Counted from the first letter of the stretch, positions 1-10,996 are shown. The stretch is 64,000 nucleotides of DNA from Acidobacteriota bacterium (GCA_004299485.1 SCQP01000008.1:1-64000); one strand, 5' to 3'. The notes: generated by a model not told the origin, from the letters alone. Made by a program: numbers and translations.

Positions 1-138
1 GCCCTCAAGCAGTGCGGCGGCCACGCCAACGTGACTATGGTCCCTGGCCGCAACCATGTCACCATCCTCACCGGCGTGCAGTCCATGTTCGACCCCCTCG
101 CCGTCGGCCTCGCTATGTTTCTGCGCGGCGTGCGTTAA
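1..138 (+). CDS. alpha/beta hydrolase, C-terminal fragment (5' end outside window)
   Basis: Frame 1 is open from the first base to a TAA at 136-138 and encodes the last 45 residues of a protein. The segment GRNHVTIL followed by about 20 residues ending in FLRGVR resembles the end of an alpha/beta-hydrolase (BD-FAE/dienelactone-hydrolase-like) domain, where the His of the NH[V/F]T motif completes the catalytic triad. Only the final helix and the catalytic-His strand are visible, so substrate and full length cannot be judged. Its stop codon overlaps the stop of the convergent vapC gene by 4 bp (135-138), so the two genes end tail to tail with no terminator between them. The family call is inferred from one motif. 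Confidence 0.55.
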   Translation, partial: ALKQCGGHANVTMVPGRNHVTILTGVQSMFDPLAVGLAMFLRGVR

Positions 139-521
139 CGGAGGAGTTTGGCGCCGGGAGCTTTGGCGAGTTCGCGGTCGAAGGTGCCGAGCGGGAGGTG
201 GCCGGCGGCGCGCGCCTGTTCGAGCAGGAGGCAATCTGTGAAGCTCACGCGAGGCCACTCGCGAAACAGGCGCAAGGCCGCTGCGATCACGGGCGCGTTT
301 TCGAGGGCCAGGTGGGGGTTGTCCAGGAGTAAATCCAACGCCTCGATCTGTTCCTGGCGAGTGCGGCGATAGCGGCTCTGCAGAACCCACACCAGTTCGG
401 CGATCGCGGTCTGGGAAATCCAGGCTCCGCCTACCAGGAACTCGCTCGCGGCGGCAGCCTGCTTGAGATCATCACGGGTCAGCACCCTGACGAGGACGTT
501 AGTATCCGCGGCGCTCAGCAT
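135..521 (-). CDS. vapC: VapC-type PIN-domain toxin (predicted ribonuclease)
   Basis: A 128-residue single-domain PIN protein. The acidic residues expected in a PIN nuclease are present: Asp in DTNVLVR near residue 7, Glu in AELVW near residue 42, Asp in SFTDCLLL near residue 95 and Asp in GTFDREL near residue 114. PIN toxins of VapBC modules are Mg-dependent RNases that cleave tRNA or rRNA when not bound by antitoxin. The target of this one cannot be predicted. The start overlaps the end of the upstream vapB by 23 bp (499-521), which implies translational coupling. The reading frame is intact and of normal length, so the module is probably functional. Confidence 0.88.
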   Translation of the reverse strand: MLSAADTNVLVRVLTRDDLKQAAAASEFLVGGAWISQTAIAELVWVLQSRYRRTRQEQIEALDLLLDNPHLALENAPVIAAALRLFREWPRVSFTDCLLLEQARAAGHLPLGTFDRELAKAPGAKLLR

Positions 522-774
522 TTTCTCGAATGTAATCGGCGATGCCCTGTTTCAACTGCTTGAGCGTCTGACGCTTCGGTGGGCCTTCGGGAAAAAGCGC
601 CTTGTGGATATCCTCGAAACTGGATTTGCGCGCACGACGGACGATGGCCTCGCCGTCCCGGAGGTTCCACTCGAGCGTGGTGCCGGCCTGAATTCCGAGC
701 TCTTTGCGGACCTCAGCGGGCACAGAAGTCTGGTTCTGCGACGTCACCCGGGAGTGGACAGGAGTCGTGGCCAT
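499..774 (-). CDS. vapB: AbrB/MazE-type swapped-hairpin antitoxin (VapB)
   Basis: A 91-residue protein. The N-terminal 45 residues (SRVTSQNQTSVPAEVRKELG, then GTTLEW) have the SpoVT/AbrB looped-hinge pattern seen in VapB/MazE antitoxins: a beta strand, a VP-x-E-[IV]RK helix, and a G-x-x-L-E-W strand. The C-terminal half, charged and rich in K/R/E, would wrap the PIN toxin encoded downstream. The family neutralises the toxin and represses its own promoter, helped by toxin binding. The gene starts only 34 bp after the stop of the large peptidase gene on the same strand. A perfect inverted repeat in that gap (783-797) is a candidate operator. Confidence 0.85.
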   Translation of the reverse strand: MATTPVHSRVTSQNQTSVPAEVRKELGIQAGTTLEWNLRDGEAIVRRARKSSFEDIHKALFPEGPPKRQTLKQLKQGIADYIRENAERRGY

Positions 775-782
775 GGCAATAG

Positions 783-797
783 ATTACCACGGGTAAT
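783..797. promoter_or_regulatory. inverted repeat ATTACC-ACG-GGTAAT, candidate VapBC operator
   Basis: A perfect 6-bp inverted repeat with a 3-nt centre lies 9 bp upstream of the vapB start codon, in the 34-bp gap between vapB and the preceding gene. AbrB-fold antitoxins bind palindromes overlapping their own promoters, so autoregulation is a reasonable inference. No strong -35/-10 pair is evident, so the promoter may lie inside the 3' end of the upstream gene. Confidence 0.45.
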
Positions 798-808
798 GAG
801 AGGTGTCT

Positions 809-3800
809 TCAGAAGCCGGGGAGGAAGCTGAACTCCCAGACGTGGGACTTGAGGGGGCGGTTGTTGGGGATGGCGTAGTCGATGGAGACGACTGCAAAAC
901 CCAGGAGATTGGCGCGCAGAGTGAGGCCTTCGCTGGTGACGGGGCGGCGGGATCCGCCGAGGAAGTCGGGTTTGATCGCCGCGGTCCAGGCGGTGCCGGC
1001 GTCGAAGAAGGGCGCCAGTTCGATGGGAGGAATTTGCGGGCTGCGGAGCACGCCGAGGGGGCCGGTGAGTTCGAGGCGGGCTTCGAGATTGAGGACGCCA
1101 ATCTTGCTGCCGATGAGGCGGTCGAGCACGGGACAGGCGCCGGTGGTCTCAATGCTGGGGCCGCACTCCTGGGGCGAAAAGGAATTGAAGTCGTAGCCGC
1201 GGACGAGCGAGGGATAGCCCAGGAACAAGTCCTGCATGCGGGGGTCACCCGCGCCCGAGCCGTAGCGGCCGAAGGTGAGGACGCGGCCCGCAAGGCTGAG
1301 AGAGTTGGTAACGCCGAGATATTTACGGTAGTCGGCCAGAGCGGTGGCGAAGTCGATGCTGCCGGCGTTGCCGCCGGCCTGCAGGCGGTAGCTCTGGCCG
1401 CGAATGGGGCTGACCCCGCCAAAGATCGAGGTGTCATAGACCAGCGCGGCGGAGCCGACGGCAAAATTGAGTCCCGGCGGGGCGGGAATGCTCTCTTCCC
1501 GGGAAGCAACGGTTGATCCGGTGACGAGATCGACGAGGTTGGTGCGCTGTTCAGCGGCAAAGCCAATATTTTCAAAGCCGGCGGTGAACTCGATCCGCTG
1601 CGCCCGGCTGAAAGGATATTCGAGCACGCCGACCACCTGGCGGTCGAGCTGCCATTGCGTGACTTCCTGCGTCTGGGCCACCGGGCGGCCGTTGATGACG
1701 CCGGTAACGGCGGCGACACTGCCGGAGACAAACGGCGTTTGCCCGCCGCCAATGCCCCAGGTCCAGCGATGGCGTTCGTTGGTGTACAGACCCGAGGCGG
1801 ACAGGTTATTGAGAAAACCGGCTGCACCGCTGCTGCTGAGGGATTCGAAAGCTACGGTCAGATTCTGATAGCCCAGCAGATCGCTGAAGTGCAGCGCCGT
1901 GCCGCCACCGAGCAGCGTGCCGAAGTTGCTGACACCGACGGAGACGCTGGGCGGGGCGATGTAGTCGAGCTCGAGGCCGGGGTGGTAGGGCTCGGTGGTG
2001 AAATTGGCGGCGAGCGCGAGGCCATCCTGCCAGTTCCCCAGGTAAGTGGCGACTTCGCCGGTGTCGCTCGTGCGCCCCGGAAGCAGAGCGGGATGCAGCG
2101 ACGCGGTGGCGGACGGAACCGGCGCGGCTTGCGGGGAGAGACGGACGAGGCTGTAGTTGTTGTCCGAGAATTCGCTGTAGACGATGGCGCCGGTGCCGGT
2201 GGCGACCGACAGCGCTGGGCTGAGGGCGGTGATGCCGCTGACGCCGGTCTGCAGGTTGGTGAGTTGCTCCGGGGCGGCGCCGCCGGTGAGGGGCAGCCGG
2301 TAGATACCGGGAATGCCGCTGGTGTCGGAGATGCAGTAAAGCGATTGCCCGTCGGGCGACCATTGCGGATTGATCTGATTGCCTCTGCCGGCGGTGGGAA
2401 TAGCACTGACCGCGCCGCTGGCCACATCAAGCAGCGCTAAGCGGTACGGGCCGTGGGAGAGATCGCTGAGGTCGGCGGTGAAACGGTCGGTGACGAAAGC
2501 GATTTGCTTGCCGTCGGGCGACCAGGCGGGCTCGAGTTCAGCATAGTTGTCGTTGGTGAGCTTGCGCACGGCGCCGTTGCTGAGATCGAGCAGGTACAAA
2601 TTGGTCTGACCGCCCTCAATGGCGCTCACGACGATTTGGCGGCCATCGGGCGCCCAAGTCGGACTGAAGACTTCGCCGGCGCCGGGGATGAGGTATTTGT
2701 GGACCACCCGGTTTTGGGCGACGTCGTAGATGGAGACGTAGGCATTGCCGCCTTCAACGTGTCCAAACGCGAAGCGGTTGCTGTCGGAGGCCCAGGCGCC
2801 GGCCGAGTTGATGAACTCCAGATTGTTGAAGTGCGCGTCGATGGCGGTCGAGGTAATCTGGCGGACGATCTGGCCGGTTTCGGCATTGGCCAGGAACAAC
2901 TCGATGGAAAATACGCCGCGCTCGGAAAAAAACATCACCCACTGGCCGTTGGGGCTGAGCGCGGGGCTGACGTTGAGGCTGGCCTCGTTCTTTTTGGCCG
3001 CCACCAGAACCTGCGCCGGCGCCACGGCCTCGGTGGCTTGCAGCACCGGACGATTTTTGGCTTCGCTCGCTTGCAGCCAATCGGCGGAAAGCTGTTTGGC
3101 GCTGACGTGCAGGACGGCTTGGATAGCGGCATCGACGTTGCCGGCGCGGGCGGCGTCGAGCAACATGGGGGCGATTTTGTCGTCTCCATAACGCCCGGCG
3201 ACATAGGCCCAGAAGGCTTCGCCGTAGCGGTAGGGGAAGTATTTGTTGGGGTTGCCGAGGTCCTTGACGGTGGGAAATGTGTCGCGGGCAACGGCATCGC
3301 GGATCCACATGGCGGTGTTGGCGTCGCGGGGGCCGAGCGAGCAGTACTCGGCCATGCCTTCGACAAACCAAAGGGGCAGGCGCGAGACCAGCGGAATCGG
3401 GCTGCCGCGGCTGAGGGTCATGTCGTACTGATAGGCGTGGACCAGCTCGTGACCGAGGACGTGATCATCAGCGGCGAGCGAGCCGGCGAGCGGCAGTACG
3501 ATTTTGCGGCCGATGGCGGTCGTGACGCCGCCGGTCGAGGGTGAGATGAAGCCGGGCAGTACCGTGGTCTGCTCGAAGTCGGTATGACTGGCGTAAAGCA
3601 CCAGCGGCTGGCGGGTGGTGAGGACGTGATGAAAGAGCTTGGTGTAACGAGCGTACCAACGCTCCGCCATGCGGCCGATCTCGACGCTGGCCGCGCGTTC
3701 CTCGGGATAAAAGTAGATATCGAAGTGCTGGGTCTTGAGCACCTCGAAATTGAGCGTCTTGTGACGGACCTTGTTCTGGCCAAAATACTGAGCGCGCGCA

Positions 3801-3859
3801 GCCAGGGCGAGCATCGCGCACGAGGCGATTAACAAGACGAGCGTCGGGAGGCGTCTCAT
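809..3859 (-). CDS. secreted HExxH peptidase-like / TolB-type propeller / outer-membrane barrel fusion protein
   Basis: About 1,016 residues from the ATG at 3859, chosen because a signal peptide follows at once (MRRLPTLVLL ... AARAQ). An upstream ATG at 3886 would put nine non-signal residues in front. Residues ~30-260 form a peptidase-MA-like gluzincin domain with HELVH at ~137-141 and a downstream WFVEGMAEY that can supply the third zinc ligand. Residues ~280-600 are WD40/TolB-like propeller blades (SPDGKQIAFVTD, SPDGQSLYCIS). The last ~400 residues look like an Omp85/surface-antigen-type beta barrel ending in a C-terminal Phe. It is probably exported through Sec and anchored in the outer membrane with the peptidase in the periplasm. 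Proteolysis is inferred only from the motif. The gene is divergent from padR. Confidence 0.8.
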   Translation of the reverse strand: MRRLPTLVLLIASCAMLALAARAQYFGQNKVRHKTLNFEVLKTQHFDIYFYPEERAASVEIGRMAERWYARYTKLFHHVLTTRQPLVLYASHTDFEQTTVLPGFISPSTGGVTTAIGRKIVLPLAGSLAADDHVLGHELVHAYQYDMTLSRGSPIPLVSRLPLWFVEGMAEYCSLGPRDANTAMWIRDAVARDTFPTVKDLGNPNKYFPYRYGEAFWAYVAGRYGDDKIAPMLLDAARAGNVDAAIQAVLHVSAKQLSADWLQASEAKNRPVLQATEAVAPAQVLVAAKKNEASLNVSPALSPNGQWVMFFSERGVFSIELFLANAETGQIVRQITSTAIDAHFNNLEFINSAGAWASDSNRFAFGHVEGGNAYVSIYDVAQNRVVHKYLIPGAGEVFSPTWAPDGRQIVVSAIEGGQTNLYLLDLSNGAVRKLTNDNYAELEPAWSPDGKQIAFVTDRFTADLSDLSHGPYRLALLDVASGAVSAIPTAGRGNQINPQWSPDGQSLYCISDTSGIPGIYRLPLTGGAAPEQLTNLQTGVSGITALSPALSVATGTGAIVYSEFSDNNYSLVRLSPQAAPVPSATASLHPALLPGRTSDTGEVATYLGNWQDGLALAANFTTEPYHPGLELDYIAPPSVSVGVSNFGTLLGGGTALHFSDLLGYQNLTVAFESLSSSGAAGFLNNLSASGLYTNERHRWTWGIGGGQTPFVSGSVAAVTGVINGRPVAQTQEVTQWQLDRQVVGVLEYPFSRAQRIEFTAGFENIGFAAEQRTNLVDLVTGSTVASREESIPAPPGLNFAVGSAALVYDTSIFGGVSPIRGQSYRLQAGGNAGSIDFATALADYRKYLGVTNSLSLAGRVLTFGRYGSGAGDPRMQDLFLGYPSLVRGYDFNSFSPQECGPSIETTGACPVLDRLIGSKIGVLNLEARLELTGPLGVLRSPQIPPIELAPFFDAGTAWTAAIKPDFLGGSRRPVTSEGLTLRANLLGFAVVSIDYAIPNNRPLKSHVWEFSFLPGF

Positions 3860-3890
3860 GCCTATATAGATGGACGAGAACGGCACGTTG

Positions 3891-3919
3891 TTGTCAACAG
3901 TTTCCGCTTCACGTATAGT
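3891..3919 (+). promoter_or_regulatory. sigma70-like promoter of padR with overlapping palindrome
   Basis: TTGTCA (3891-3896), a 17-nt spacer and TATAGT (3914-3919) form a near-consensus promoter 23 bp before the padR ATG at 3943. The -35 box lies in the small palindrome GTTG-T-CAAC (3889-3897). PadR regulators usually repress their own operon through palindromes at the promoter, so this is a candidate autoregulatory site. A Shine-Dalgarno GGAG at 3931-3934 precedes the start. Confidence 0.55.
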
Positions 3920-3942
3920 TGTCTAGGCATGGAGAACTGGGT

Positions 3943-4278
3943 ATGGCGATGACGAAGGACCGGCTGCAAGGAACGCTGGATTTGCTGATTTTGAAGACCT
4001 TGGCGGTGCGCGGCGCAGCGCATGGATACGCTATCGCCGCGCACATTGACCGGATATCGGATGCGCTGGTGCAGGTCGAAGAGGGGTCGCTCTACCCTGC
4101 CCTGCACCGGCTGGAGCAGGCGGGGCTGATTGCCGGTGATTGGAGGACGTCGGAGACAAACCGGCGGGCGCGGTATTATGCGCTGCGGCCAGCGGGAAAG
4201 AAACGGCTGGCGGAAGAAGAGCAGCAATGGCAGCGGCTGGTGCGAGGGGTGGGCGCGGTGCTGGCACAGGAGCTATAG
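3943..4278 (+). CDS. PadR family transcriptional regulator
   Basis: A 111-residue winged-helix protein. The PadR signature is clear: LQGTLDLLILKTLA in helix 1, HGYAIAAHI in helix 2, then VEEGSLYPALHRLEQAGLI, the recognition helix and start of the wing. A short C-terminal helix follows. The ATG at 3943 is preferred because GGAG at 3931 is well spaced from it; an in-frame TTG at 3919 would extend the protein. The downstream permease starts 3 nt after its stop, so the two form one transcription unit. Acidobacterial genomes contain many such padR-permease pairs, in which PadR is thought to control the transporter gene. The ligand is unknown. Confidence 0.93.
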   Translation: MAMTKDRLQGTLDLLILKTLAVRGAAHGYAIAAHIDRISDALVQVEEGSLYPALHRLEQAGLIAGDWRTSETNRRARYYALRPAGKKRLAEEEQQWQRLVRGVGAVLAQEL

Positions 4279-4280
4279 CC

Positions 4281-6950
4281 ATGGGACTTTGGCAGCGGTT
4301 GGGACGGACGGTGAGGCCGGGAAAGCTGGATCAGGACATTGCCGAAGAGATGCAGCACCATCTGGCGATGCGCGCGGGCGAGGGCAAGAGCGCGCGCGAG
4401 GTGCGGCTGCGGTTTGGACCACCGGAGCGTATCGGCGCCGAGGCGCATGAGCGCGACGTGGTGACGTGGCTGGAGTCCTGCTTGCAGGATTTGCGGCACG
4501 CGGGCCGGATGCTGCGCCGCAGCCCGGGGTTTACCGCAGTCGTCGTGATTTCACTGGCGCTTGGGATTGGGGCGAATGCGGCGATCTTCAGCCTGGTGAA
4601 CGCAGTGCTGCTGAAGACCCTGCCGGTGCCCGAGCCGCAGCAGATTGTGTTGCTGGGGCAGAAGGGCAACGGCATGGGGTCGATGCCTTTGCTGTCGTAT
4701 CCGCTGGTGCAGGAGATGGCTGCGTCGGGGCGAGCGGAAGGCGTCGAGGTGGGAGCCGCGAGCGGTGCGAACGATTACCGCTTGGGGCCGAACGAAACCG
4801 GGCCGGCGGTCGCCAGCCTGCAGTTGGTCACGGGTGGCTACTTTAGCGGACTGGAGATCAAGCCGGCGCTGGGACGATGGATCAACGACAGCGATACCCG
4901 GGCGGTGGGGGCGTCGCCGGTAGTCGTGGTAGGCTACGGGTTTTGGCAAAAGCAGTTGGGCGGCGCGGTGGATGTGATCGGACGGACGATTGAGTTGCGC
5001 AGTGTCAAGCTCACGATCGTGGGCGTGGCGCCGCGCGGCTTTACGGGGCTGAATCCGGCGAACCCGGCAGATGTGTGGGCGCCGGTGACGATGCAAGCGG
5101 TGCTGCACGCCGGCGGCAGCCGGATGAGTGTCAACGGCGACGACAGCAAACCCTGGACCTCGCAGGAGCAGATCGCGTGGCTGGCCGCATACGCACGGAT
5201 GCCGCGGCCGGGGAGCGCGGCGCGCTTGCAGGGCGAATGGAACGGGTTACTGGCGCAAAGCTGGAAGCGGATAGCGCCGGATGCGACGCCGATGACGCTA
5301 ACGATGAGCCACGGCGCCAGCGGCGACGGGCAGTTGCGCCTTGAATACGGCGGTCCGTTGCGCATGCTGATGGCGCTGGCGGCACTGATGCTGCTGATCG
5401 CGATTGCCAACGTGGCGACATTGTTGCTGGCGCGGACAGTGCGGCGGCGGAGAGAGATTGCCGTCCGGTTGGCGGTGGGGATCAGCAGCGGGCGGCTGGC
5501 GCGGCAACTGGTTACCGAGGGTGTTCTGCTGGCGGCGCTTGCCGGGGCGGCGGCCGTGGCGCTGGCGTTGTGGCTGAGCGGATTTCTGGTGCGGCTCGCG
5601 GGCGCCGGGGACGGCGTCCCGTTCCAGCCGGATTTGGATTGGCGGGTGTGGGTGCTGCTGGCTGGAGTTGCACTGGTGACCGGGGTGGTGTTGGGACTAT
5701 TGCCGGCGTGGCAAGCCAAACGCGGGAGACCGGCGGAAGATTTGAAGAGCGAAGCCGGGCAAGCGAGCGGCGGAAAACACGTGCCGCTGGGGCGTTGGCT
5801 GGTGATCGCTCAGGTGGCGCTGTCGCTTTTGCTCGTGGCTGGCGCCGGCTTGTTTGCTCGGAATCTGGCGGGGATGTTTCACGTGAATCTGGGCTTTCAG
5901 CCCGATCATCTGCTCAGCGCGGAGTTGTTGCTACCGCCGGGGACAGACTTGCCGCTGGCCGCTAGTCTTGCGCTGGAGCAGAGATTGCTGCGACAGGCGC
6001 GCGCGATTCCGGGCGTCACCACGGCGGCGCTGAGCGACAACGGCCTGGATGCCAACTCCAACTCCAACAGCGGGATTGTGTTCCCGGACGACCCCAACCC
6101 GAAAGAGAAACCCCGAGCGGAAGAAGACACTGTGACCCGGTCGTTCTTTGGCACTGTCGGCATGAACCTGGTCCGCGGGCGCGGATTTGACCCTACGGAT
6201 ACCGCGCACAGCCCGGCGGTTGTGGTGGTGAATCAGGCGTTTGCGCGGGCGCATTACGCGGGGCGTGACCCGATGGGTCAGACGTTCGGGTATGACCGCG
6301 ACAGTATCGGCAAATTTCGCATTATCGGCGTGGTGGCGGACGCGCGGGTGAATGATCCGCACAAGCCGGCGGTGCCGATGTTTTATCACCTGGCGGATCA
6401 GGTGGCCGGCGTCCCGCTGCGCCTGGTGGTGCGGACCGCGGGCTCGCCATCGGCTATGGCAGCTCCGCTGCGGGCAGCGATCGCAACCGCCGATCCGGGG
6501 CTGCGCGTGTTCTCGATTGTACCGGTACGCGAGCGCGTGAGCCGGCTGCTGAGCCGGGACAAGCTGGTCGCGCAGTTGAGCGGCGGCTTTGGCCTGCTGG
6601 CGCTGCTGCTGGCGTGTCTCGGAGTTTATGGCGTGATGGCGTATGCTGTCGCGGCGCGAACGAGTGAATTCGGGCTGCGGATGGCGCTGGGGGCGACGCG
6701 TGGCGGGGTCCTGGGGTTGGTGCTGGGCGAGACGGCACGTCTGCTGGCCATCGGCGCGGTGATTGGGGTGGGGCTGGTGCTGCTGTGCGGCCGCTGGGTG
6801 CAGCCCCTGCTGCATGGCGGTGTTGCAACAGCAGATCCAGTTACGCTGGCAGCGGCCATCGCGGTCATGATTGTGTTGCCGCTGTTGGCGGCGGCGATAC
6901 CCGGCTGGCGGGCGGCTCGGGCCGACCCGGCGCAAGTGTTGCGGAGGTAA
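4281..6950 (+). CDS. ABC transporter permease, MacB/FtsX type with N-terminal permease-prefix domain
   Basis: 889 residues from the ATG at 4281 (AGGAG just upstream), 3 nt after the padR stop. Residues ~5-70 form the soluble permease-prefix domain (QDIAEEMQHHLAMR ... RFGPPERIGAEAHERD). TM1 lies at ~84-106, followed by a MacB-type periplasmic core domain to ~350. A first FtsX block has TM helices near 360-383, 413-440 and 457-476. A second core domain follows, with a terminal FtsX block near 767-873 ending in WRAARADPAQVLRR. No ATP-binding cassette is encoded here or next door, so any ATPase must come from elsewhere, or the protein works as an orphan. Cargo is unknown. The last 86 bp overlap the convergent mscS-like gene. 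Confidence 0.9.
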   Translation: MGLWQRLGRTVRPGKLDQDIAEEMQHHLAMRAGEGKSAREVRLRFGPPERIGAEAHERDVVTWLESCLQDLRHAGRMLRRSPGFTAVVVISLALGIGANAAIFSLVNAVLLKTLPVPEPQQIVLLGQKGNGMGSMPLLSYPLVQEMAASGRAEGVEVGAASGANDYRLGPNETGPAVASLQLVTGGYFSGLEIKPALGRWINDSDTRAVGASPVVVVGYGFWQKQLGGAVDVIGRTIELRSVKLTIVGVAPRGFTGLNPANPADVWAPVTMQAVLHAGGSRMSVNGDDSKPWTSQEQIAWLAAYARMPRPGSAARLQGEWNGLLAQSWKRIAPDATPMTLTMSHGASGDGQLRLEYGGPLRMLMALAALMLLIAIANVATLLLARTVRRRREIAVRLAVGISSGRLARQLVTEGVLLAALAGAAAVALALWLSGFLVRLAGAGDGVPFQPDLDWRVWVLLAGVALVTGVVLGLLPAWQAKRGRPAEDLKSEAGQASGGKHVPLGRWLVIAQVALSLLLVAGAGLFARNLAGMFHVNLGFQPDHLLSAELLLPPGTDLPLAASLALEQRLLRQARAIPGVTTAALSDNGLDANSNSNSGIVFPDDPNPKEKPRAEEDTVTRSFFGTVGMNLVRGRGFDPTDTAHSPAVVVVNQAFARAHYAGRDPMGQTFGYDRDSIGKFRIIGVVADARVNDPHKPAVPMFYHLADQVAGVPLRLVVRTAGSPSAMAAPLRAAIATADPGLRVFSIVPVRERVSRLLSRDKLVAQLSGGFGLLALLLACLGVYGVMAYAVAARTSEFGLRMALGATRGGVLGLVLGETARLLAIGAVIGVGLVLLCGRWVQPLLHGGVATADPVTLAAAIAVMIVLPLLAAAIPGWRAARADPAQVLRR

Positions 6951-8007
6951 GGCCGTCGAGCTTGCCCGACAGTTCCCCGCGGGTTTTGGGGAGGGCATAG
7001 GGGTAGTTTTTCTGCAGGAACTCGATTAAACCTTCGCGGATTAGGCAGCGCAGGTCCCAGGCCGTGGGGGCGTCTCTGGCGTCGGCGAGGGCGCGGACCT
7101 CGATGGTGTATTCCTTGCAGTCGGAAACCTGGAGGACGCAGACGCCGCCGTACCATTTGTCGGTGGCGTGACAGAGGCGCTCGAGTTCCTGGCGGAGCGC
7201 GTCGAGCGGGGCGGTGTAGTCGAGATAGAGGTAGACAGAACCGATGAGGGTGGCGGTTTTGCGGGTCCAGTTCTGGAACGGGGTTTCGATGAAATAGGTC
7301 AGCGGCAGGATCATGCGGCGCCAGTCCCAGAGGCGGACGGCGACGTAGGTGGCGGTGATTTCTTCGATCCAGCCCCATTCGTTTTCGACAATGACGGCGT
7401 CTTCGAGGCGCATGGGCTGGGTGAGGGCGATCTGGATGCCGGCGACGAGATTGCTGAGCGTGGGCCGCATGGCCATGCCGACCACGAGAGCCGCCAGGCC
7501 GGCGGAGGCCAGCATGCTGGTGCCGATGGCTTTGGCGCCGGGGAAGGTCAGCAGCATCAGCGCCAGGGTGAGGATGACCACGATGACGCCGATGACGCGG
7601 CGCATGACCTGGACCTGAGTGGCGATGCGGCGGGCTTCGAGGTTATCGGCTACGTCGATGCGGTAGCGGGAGGCGACGATGTCGGCCAGCACCGCGGTGG
7701 CGAGCATGATGCACCAGGCGCCGCCGGCGATGAGGATGAGGCTGAACAGATGCTGCAGACCGGAGTGCCAGAGCAGCGGCAAGGGGGCGGCGGGCAGCGC
7801 CAGCAGCATCGCGACCACCGGCAGGAGCCAGCGCGCGGGGCGGCGGGCGTGCTGGTGGAGCGAGGCCTCTACGATGCGGCCGGGCTTGCCGGCCCTGCGG
7901 GCCAGGATGCCGAAGAGGATGGCGTGGACAATCAGGCCAGCGATCAGCGCCGCACCCAGGACCAGAACGGCACGCAGCCAGGCGTGAAAAGTAACCAGGA
8001 TATGCAC
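6865..8007 (-). CDS. MscS-family mechanosensitive ion channel
   Basis: 380 residues from the GTG at 8007, which has GGAGG at 8016-8020 spaced 8 nt away; a TTG at 8031 in the same frame lacks such a site. There are four or five hydrophobic segments. The pore-lining TM3 and following MscS signature are clear (GTSMLASAGLAALVVGMAMR, then PTLSNLVAGIQIALTQP), followed by the beta domain (RLEDAVIVENEWGWIEEI) and a C-terminal alpha/beta domain. The family opens a non-selective pore on hypo-osmotic shock. The C-terminal tail is rich in Pro and Ala (PEPPASRVSPPPT). It is encoded in the 86 bp shared with the 3' end of the convergent permease gene, so this tail is probably under little independent selection. 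Confidence 0.9.
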   Translation of the reverse strand: MHILVTFHAWLRAVLVLGAALIAGLIVHAILFGILARRAGKPGRIVEASLHQHARRPARWLLPVVAMLLALPAAPLPLLWHSGLQHLFSLILIAGGAWCIMLATAVLADIVASRYRIDVADNLEARRIATQVQVMRRVIGVIVVILTLALMLLTFPGAKAIGTSMLASAGLAALVVGMAMRPTLSNLVAGIQIALTQPMRLEDAVIVENEWGWIEEITATYVAVRLWDWRRMILPLTYFIETPFQNWTRKTATLIGSVYLYLDYTAPLDALRQELERLCHATDKWYGGVCVLQVSDCKEYTIEVRALADARDAPTAWDLRCLIREGLIEFLQKNYPYALPKTRGELSGKLDGLTSATLAPGRPEPPASRVSPPPTAATQS

Positions 8008-8113
8008 CCGTAATACCTCCGTTGCTTCCAATTCTGGAGGGGCAGGCGGGCCCAGCGCAAGCCGGTGGACGGCGGCTCAAGTTCCCGGGCTTTCTGCCGA
8101 TAAGGAGGGAGTC

Positions 8114-8263
8114 ATGTTGAACTTCGTCGGTGGACTGCTCTTCATCTTTGCCGTGCTCGGAGGCGTCGGCCTGAGCTTGGCGCTAAGCGTGCTCGCCCTG
8201 GACGCCGTTGTGAGCCGCATGGACGGGCATCGCCACCGCCCTGGCCACCGGCTTATTGGTTAG
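8114..8263 (+). CDS. small single-pass membrane protein, hypothetical
   Basis: A 49-residue reading frame with an excellent Shine-Dalgarno (AAGGAGGGA at 8102-8110) immediately before the ATG at 8114. Residues 4-32 are strongly hydrophobic and Gly-rich (FVGGLLFIFAVLGG, then VGLSLALSVLALDAVV), followed by a basic, His-rich tail (SRMDGHRHRPGHRLIG). It looks like a one-helix inner-membrane peptide. It sits between the divergently read mscS gene and the convergent kinase gene. I recognise no family. The strong ribosome site and compositional split between helix and basic tail are the evidence that it is real. Confidence 0.55.
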   Translation: MLNFVGGLLFIFAVLGGVGLSLALSVLALDAVVSRMDGHRHRPGHRLIG

Positions 8264-8308
8264 AGAGCGTGGAGAAGCCGCGCTTCGTCCCAGGACGGCA
8301 AAAGCTGA

Positions 8309-10960
<2,652 letters not shown>

Positions 10961-10967
10961 AGTGTAC

Positions 10968-10996
10968 AGTATATCCCCGCATCGCGGGTCACTTTA
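10968..10996 (-). promoter_or_regulatory. candidate promoter of the kinase gene, possibly leaderless
   Basis: On the minus strand TATACT (10973 down to 10968) is preceded at 17 nt by a weak TAAAGT. Only 7 nt separate the -10 box from the ATG at 10960, so transcription would begin at or next to the start codon and give a leaderless mRNA. A small stem, CCCGC-GAT-GCGGG, lies in the spacer. Read-through from the upstream giant gene is the alternative. Confidence 0.35.

Noticed and set aside
4140-4280. Upstream extension of the permease frame into padR
   Set aside because: The ATG at 4281 has a ribosome site and begins the conserved permease-prefix domain. The extension overlaps padR coding sequence and has no family similarity.
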